Assembly: GCA_947600145.1 (NCBI GenBank) | Contig: CANQGA010000010.1 | Location: 1 to 36,325, forward strand | Reading direction: 5' to 3' | Source of the DNA: an uncultured Lachnospiraceae bacterium | GTDB lineage: Bacteria; Bacillota; Clostridia; Lachnospirales; Lachnospiraceae | DNA: 36,325 bases | Shown here: one piece after another, positions 32,664-36,325 of the stretch | Layout: each line of letters opens with the position of its first letter | Numbering within the stretch: position 1 is the first letter of the stretch | Position numbers and translations under genes: made by a program | The notes under the pieces: model-generated | The model's input: the letters and a program-made list of their open reading frames with translations, nothing else | What the model was told of the DNA's origin: nothing | The model's database searches: none

Positions 32664-33500
32664 TTAACCTTTGACGCCCGTATACGCCATACCTTCCAGG
32701 ATGTACTTACGCAGGAACAGATAGATGATCACGATCGGCACCACCAGGATACAGGACGCCGCCATAATCAGCTGATACTGCGCTCCGGCCTCCGACTGGA
32801 ACCGGACAAGTCCATGGGACAGCACGCGCATATTCGGCGAGTTCGTGACCAAAAGGGGCCACAGGAAAGAGTTCCAGGAACCAATGAAGCTCAGGATCGC
32901 CACCGTCGTGATGGCGTTCTTATTCATCGGAACCATGATCTTAAACAGGAATTTAAGGTCGCTGCACTTGTCCACCTTCGCCGCCAGATAAAGCGCTTCC
33001 GGCACGCTGGAGAAGAACTGGGACAGCAGATACGTATAGAACACGTTCGCCAGCCACGGCACGATCATCGCCTTGTAGGTATCCACCCATTTTAACTTGG
33101 TTACCGTCACGAAGTTGGTGATCAGAAGCATCTCGCCGGGAATCATCAGCGTCGCCATAAACAGCGAGAAGACGATCTTCTTCCCCGGGAAATCCAGTCT
33201 TGCGAACGCAAACGCCGCCAGGATACTGGTCAGCAGCACGCCCACCGTCGTCACCGTCGCGACGAACACGGTATTCAGGAAATACCTCGGGAACGGGGCC
33301 GCCTGCCATGCCTCCGCGTAATTGGAGAACATGAAATGCGTTGGTATGATCGTCGGCGGGATCGATACGATCTCGCTTCCCGATTTCAGGGAGGAAAGGA
33401 TCATCCATACGAAAGGCAGCAGCGTGAACAGCGCGCCCGCGACCAGGATCACATACTTGACTATTTCCGCGATAATCGCCGTCGGTTTCCTCGATTTCAT
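32664..33500 (-). CDS. carbohydrate ABC transporter permease, MalG/UgpE family
   Basis: This 278-residue membrane protein has six predicted helices, starting near 15-35 (IVKYVILVAGALFTLLPFVW). The EAA-type coupling loop reads LAAKVDKCSDLKFLFKIMVP, and the C-terminal helix includes ILVVPIVIIYLFLRKYI followed by GMAYTGVKG, typical of MalG-type permeases. It pairs with the MalF-type permease, whose stop codon overlaps its start by 4 bases (33497-33500). A gap of 78 bases separates it from the binding-protein gene. Confidence 0.93.
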   Translation of the reverse strand: MKSRKPTAIIAEIVKYVILVAGALFTLLPFVWMILSSLKSGSEIVSIPPTIIPTHFMFSNYAEAWQAAPFPRYFLNTVFVATVTTVGVLLTSILAAFAFARLDFPGKKIVFSLFMATLMIPGEMLLITNFVTVTKLKWVDTYKAMIVPWLANVFYTYLLSQFFSSVPEALYLAAKVDKCSDLKFLFKIMVPMNKNAITTVAILSFIGSWNSFLWPLLVTNSPNMRVLSHGLVRFQSEAGAQYQLIMAASCILVVPIVIIYLFLRKYILEGMAYTGVKG

Positions 33501-34393
33501 TTCTGCGCGGCCTCCTTTCTCGCACGGATGCGGCCCGGAAGTCTCTGGATCGCCGTAAAGAACATGATAAGCAGGAACAGGACTACGGAGCCTGCCGCCG
33601 CGATGCCGTATTTATAATTGTTGTAGAACTTGTCGTAAATGTAAAACACGATCGTAATCGCGGAATTGTATCCGCTGGGGCCCGCCGATCCGTTGAACAG
33701 CGAGAAGACCTCATTGTACACTTTGAACGCATTGATGATACCCATAACGAACGCGTACGCGATGATCGGTCTCATTGCCGGCACCGTGATCCGGAAGAAC
33801 ACTCTCCATCTGGGCGTGGCGTCCACACGGGCCGCCGAATACAGATCCGGGGAAATACCCTGCAGCGCCGCCAGGAAGATCATGATATCAAACGCCAGAC
33901 TCTTCCACACAGCAAATATGATCAGCGACGCCATGGAATATCGCCGGTCTGTCAGCCATCCGATCTTCTCAAAGCCAAGGGCCTGCAGAATGCTGTTCAG
34001 CAGACCATATTCGCTGTGCAGGATCCATCTCCACACAACGCCGATCGCGATGACGCTGGTGACATACGGCAGGAAATACAGCGTCTGGAATAATCCCTGG
34101 AACTTAATATGGCTGTTCAGCAGGTTCGCGATCAGCAGGGAAATCACAACCGAAAGCGGCACCACAAAGATCACGTAGGTGATGGTATTCGTGATCGCCT
34201 TCCGGAAATCCTTATCCTTGAACAGATCCGCGTAGTTTTCCAGATTAATGCCCTTATAGCTGCCATTGATGATGCTGTAATCCTCACAGAAGCTCATGAA
34301 GATCGCCCTTACCAGCGGGTAAGCCGTAAAGACCAGCATGATTACCAGCACCGGTGCCAGATATACATAGCCTTTAAAACTTCTTCGATTCAT
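33497..34393 (-). CDS. carbohydrate ABC transporter permease, MalF/UgpA family
   Basis: This 298-residue membrane protein begins with a helix (YLAPVLVIMLVFTAYPLVRA). The helix VFVVPLSVVISLLIANLL and the EAA loop SAARVDATPRWRVFFRITVP followed by AMRPIIAYAF are typical of the sugar-permease family. The loop lacks the Gly of the classic EAAxxDG motif. It is 15 bases downstream of the ATPase gene and overlaps the next permease gene by 4 bases. Confidence 0.93.
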   Translation of the reverse strand: MNRRSFKGYVYLAPVLVIMLVFTAYPLVRAIFMSFCEDYSIINGSYKGINLENYADLFKDKDFRKAITNTITYVIFVVPLSVVISLLIANLLNSHIKFQGLFQTLYFLPYVTSVIAIGVVWRWILHSEYGLLNSILQALGFEKIGWLTDRRYSMASLIIFAVWKSLAFDIMIFLAALQGISPDLYSAARVDATPRWRVFFRITVPAMRPIIAYAFVMGIINAFKVYNEVFSLFNGSAGPSGYNSAITIVFYIYDKFYNNYKYGIAAAGSVVLFLLIMFFTAIQRLPGRIRARKEAAQK

Positions 34394-34408
34394 ACCGCAC
34401 CTCCCGCT

Positions 34409-35473
34409 TTAGCACTTGACCAGGGCGCTTCCGTCCGCGTCAAAGATGATCAGGGAGTTCTTGCGCGCCCGCAGGCAGAGGTCGTCGCCTGCGCGAAGCT
34501 GCAGGTCGGAATGGGTCAGAGCGCGGAATTCCGTCGTGCCGATCTTAAAGAAGATCAGCAGATCGCGGCCCGTCATGCGGACGCTGTCAGCCTTCACCGT
34601 GAATCCATCCTCACAAAGCTCCAGCGACTCGGGGCGGACACCCATCTGATAGGTTCCGTCGGCAACCTTCTTTCCGGCAGCGTCCAGCTGTTCCCTCGTG
34701 CGCAGAAGCACTCCGTTCAGTTCGACTCCGCGGCCGGTAACCTTGGCTTCAAACATATTGATCTGGGGCATGCCCAAAAACTGGGCGACAAAGGAATTAA
34801 TGGGGTTCAGATACATGGCCTGCGGCGCGTCATACTGCTGCACGACGCCGCGGTTCATAACCGCGATGCGGTTGGAGATGCTCATGGCCTCTTCCTGGTC
34901 ATGGGTAACGAACAACGTGGTAATCTTGACTTCCTGCTGGATCCTCTTGATCTCTTCGCGGGTCTCCACCCTCAGCTTCGCGTCCAGATTGGAAAGAGGC
35001 TCGTCCAGCAGAAGGACCTCGGGCTTCTTCACCAATGCGCGGGCGATGGCGACACGCTGCTGCTGTCCGCCGGACAGCGCGGAGGGCTTGCGGTTCAGAA
35101 GGCCATCCAGCTGAACCAGATGTGCCATCTCCTGGGCTCTCTCGATCGCTTCCGCTTTCTTCACCTTGCGGTTGATCAGCGGAAACGTAATGTTGTCCAG
35201 AACCGTCATATGGGGATACAATGCGTAATTCTGGAACACAAGGCCGATCTCCCGGTCCTCCGGGGGCACCTTCGTGACTTCCCTGTCACCGAAGAAGATC
35301 TGGCCGCTGGTGGGCTCAGTCAGGCCGGCCAGCATGAAAAGCGTGGTGGACTTGCCGCATCCGGAGGGCCCCAAAAGGCCGATCAATTCGCCGTCGGCGA
35401 CGCTCAAATTCATGTTGTCTACCGCCTTGAAATCTCCGTACGCTTTCGTCAGGTTGAGAATTTTAATCTCCAT
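34409..35473 (-). CDS. carbohydrate ABC transporter ATP-binding protein, MalK/UgpC/MsmK family
   Basis: This 354-residue ATPase has Walker A GPSGCGKST, the Q-loop in LVFQNYALYPHMTV, signature LSGGQQQR, Walker B LLLDEPLSNLD and the H-loop VTHDQEEA. A C-terminal TOBE domain (about 250-354) follows, as in MalK and UgpC. It powers import by the two permeases. It leads the operon, with a promoter at 35552-35580. A complete system with a local ATPase is less common than MsmK sharing. Confidence 0.95.
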   Translation of the reverse strand: MEIKILNLTKAYGDFKAVDNMNLSVADGELIGLLGPSGCGKSTTLFMLAGLTEPTSGQIFFGDREVTKVPPEDREIGLVFQNYALYPHMTVLDNITFPLINRKVKKAEAIERAQEMAHLVQLDGLLNRKPSALSGGQQQRVAIARALVKKPEVLLLDEPLSNLDAKLRVETREEIKRIQQEVKITTLFVTHDQEEAMSISNRIAVMNRGVVQQYDAPQAMYLNPINSFVAQFLGMPQINMFEAKVTGRGVELNGVLLRTREQLDAAGKKVADGTYQMGVRPESLELCEDGFTVKADSVRMTGRDLLIFFKIGTTEFRALTHSDLQLRAGDDLCLRARKNSLIIFDADGSALVKC

Positions 35474-35522
35474 AAAATATACCTCGTCTGCCTGTTATGT
35501 AGTTACGGGTTGCAGGGTTTCC

Positions 35523-35542
35523 TTGGCACTGCATAATGCCAA
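35523..35542. promoter_or_regulatory. candidate operator at the sugar ABC operon start
   Basis: TTGGCA (35523-35528) and TGCCAA (35537-35542) are a perfect inverted repeat with an 8-base centre. It sits just downstream of the -10 box, over or next to the expected transcription start, a typical place for a repressor. Confidence 0.5.
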
Positions 35543-35551
35543 TATAGCTTT

Positions 35552-35580
35552 ATTATATAATAAGTCGCCGATAAAAACAA
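35552..35580 (-). promoter_or_regulatory. promoter of the sugar ABC operon
   Basis: On the minus strand TTGTTT (35580-35575), a 17-nt spacer and TATAAT (35557-35552) form a clear sigma-A promoter. The rest of the gap 35581-35750 is AT-rich non-coding DNA with no gene I can see. Confidence 0.75.
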
Positions 35581-35750
35581 CCAGATTCCGCAAAATTTAG
35601 ATGAATTTGTCAAATAATTTGGCCATCGACGGCAGCCATGTATTTTTAATAATACAATATAAAATATGTAACTGATGTATATCGATTATATAGGAGTATT
35701 TCTATATTTTTCAACATATTTTAACATCAGCGGTCGTACCCGCAACATGA

Positions 35751-35776
35751 AAAAAGCCCGTAAATTCGGGCTTTTT
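35751..35776 (-). terminator. terminator after the tRNA cluster
   Basis: AAAAAGCCCG and CGGGCTTTTT form a 10-bp stem around a 6-base loop, 4 bases after the tRNA-Cys 3' end (minus strand). The A and T runs make it usable in both directions. Confidence 0.85.
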
Positions 35777-35780
35777 CGAG

Positions 35781-35852
35781 AGGCGACAACCGGATTCGAA
35801 CCGGTGGATCAGGGTTTTGCAGACCCACGCCTTACCACTTGGCTATGTCGCC
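35781..35852 (-). tRNA. tRNA-Cys (anticodon GCA)
   Basis: A full cloverleaf reads on the minus strand: acceptor GGCGACA/TGTCGCC with U73, D-arm with AGTGGT, anticodon loop CTGCAAA giving GCA, and T-arm GGTTCGAATCC. CCA is not encoded. Last gene of the tRNA cluster. Confidence 0.95.
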
Positions 35853-35885
35853 ATATATTCTTTTATGCACGAACCGCATCACTTA

Positions 35886-35957
35886 TGACCCCAACGAGAT
35901 TCGAACTCGTGTTACCGCCGTGAAAGGGCGATGTCTTAACCGCTTGACCATGGGGCC
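35886..35957 (-). tRNA. tRNA-Glu (anticodon TTC)
   Basis: The minus strand gives acceptor GGCCCCA/TGGGGTC with one G-T pair, anticodon loop CTTTCAC giving TTC, and T-arm AGTTCGAATCT. CCA is not encoded. It lies 33 bases before tRNA-Cys. Confidence 0.95.
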
Positions 35958-35962
35958 GAAAC

Positions 35963-36029
35963 AAAAACACAAGGCAACCCACGTCTCTGCCGTCACAGCC
36001 GTCCGGCCAGTCCGCCGGACTTCCTTGTG
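35963..36029 (-). terminator. terminator-like hairpin between tRNA-Asn and tRNA-Glu
   Basis: CACAAGG and CCTTGTG (outer arms) enclose a GTCCGG/CCGGAC hairpin. On the minus strand TTTTTG follows the outer stem. It resembles a composite terminator or RNA processing element within the rRNA-tRNA transcript. Confidence 0.45.
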
Positions 36030-36033
36030 CTAA

Positions 36034-36106
36034 CTCCCCGAGTAGGACTCGAACCTACGACAGCGCGGTTAACAGCCGCGTGCTCTACCGACTGAGCTAT
36101 CGAGGA
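36034..36106 (-). tRNA. tRNA-Asn (anticodon GTT)
   Basis: The minus strand gives acceptor TCCTCGA/TCGGGGA with discriminator G, D-arm AGCTCAGTCGGTAGAGC, anticodon loop CTGTTAA giving GTT, and T-arm GGTTCGAGTCC. CCA is not encoded. First tRNA after the 23S gene. Confidence 0.95.
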
Positions 36107-36280
36107 TTATGCGCGATACTCAAGTAAGTGCACAGTCATTACCGAGAGGCACTTACGAACTATCACGGATTCTTAAAGGGCACGCGCCCTCAAAACCGCA
36201 TACTGAAAACTTCTCCTCCGGTTCCGCCCACGGCTTCCCCTCTTCCAGACAGCTCCCTTTCCGCCTCCGCCTGCCTCCCT
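36107..36280 (-). other. spacer between 23S rRNA and tRNA-Asn, no 5S gene
   Basis: These 174 bases hold a hairpin (GTAAGTGC at 36124-36131, GCACTTAC at 36149-36156), an AGGGCGCGTGCCC-type stretch and pyrimidine-rich DNA. I looked for 5S rRNA landmarks on the minus strand and found none. Confidence 0.55.
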
Positions 36281-36325
36281 GGACAAGCCCTCGGCCGATT
36301 AGTGGCGGCCAGCTCCGCGCGTCTC
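36281..36325 (-). rRNA. 23S rRNA, 3' end (partial)
   Basis: The last bases read on the minus strand as a conserved 23S 3' end, CACTAATCGGCCGAGGGCT followed by TGTCC. The gene continues beyond the right edge; the 3' end is set at about 36281 from memory of Firmicute 23S sequences. Confidence 0.8.

Overview
The window looks like part of the chromosome of a GC-rich, spore-forming anaerobic Firmicute, most likely a Lachnospiraceae-type Clostridium. Grounds for this are the clostridial 2[4Fe-4S] ferredoxin, strong AGGAGG-type ribosome binding sites, sigma-A promoters with 17-nt spacers, a class B sortase, RicT, and gene orders close to those around the Bacillus subtilis replication origin. No phage, transposase, CRISPR array or plasmid gene was seen. 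The assignment rests on gene content and my memory of families, not on a database search.

Layout. 1-2.0 kb: a ferredoxin gene with its own promoter and terminator, a peptidase C26 glutamine amidotransferase, and a convergent MerR-type protein overlapping its 3' end. 2.2-6.5 kb (minus): gdpP-rplI-dnaB operon. 6.4-12.5 kb (minus): a Lys/Orn/Arg-type decarboxylase plus tmk from one promoter, then holB-ricT-trmN6-rsmI from another; this is a stripped version of the B. subtilis yaaO-tmk-...-holB-yaaT-...-yabC block. 12.6-14.3 kb (plus): a small unknown protein and a collagen-like protein with a candidate mother-cell (SigK-type) promoter. 14.4-17.7 kb (minus): a CbxX/SpoVK-type AAA+ ATPase with an unrecognised N-terminal half and a WYL-domain regulator. 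17.8-23.8 kb (minus): nrdA-nrdB (class I ribonucleotide reductase), ackA and a class B sortase carrying a repeat insertion. 23.9-25.1 kb (minus): rpsF-ssb-rpsR. 25.2-26.6 kb (minus): a small unknown protein, a sirtuin and a DUF951 protein. 26.9-27.2 kb (plus): a tandem DUF1508 (YegP) protein. 27.4-31.0 kb (minus): MBL-fold hydrolase, surE and a 5'-nucleotidase-family phosphoesterase. 31.2-35.5 kb (minus): a complete carbohydrate ABC importer operon. 35.8-36.3 kb (minus): tRNA-Cys, tRNA-Glu and tRNA-Asn downstream of a 23S rRNA whose 3' end enters the window at its right edge.

Most of the window is housekeeping: replication (DnaB, SSB, delta', Tmk, NrdAB), translation (L9, S6, S18, RsmI, TrmN6, tRNAs, 23S), c-di-AMP turnover (GdpP) and acetate metabolism. 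The least explained parts are the AAA+/WYL pair with an inverted repeat over the ATPase ribosome binding site, the collagen-like surface protein with its neighbouring small protein, the MBL-SurE-nucleotidase operon, and the sortase insertion. I found no clear defence island or unmistakably new system; the AAA+/WYL pair is the best candidate for undescribed biology. Several start codons were moved inward from the longest reading frame because a promoter or ribosome binding site decides against the longer form.
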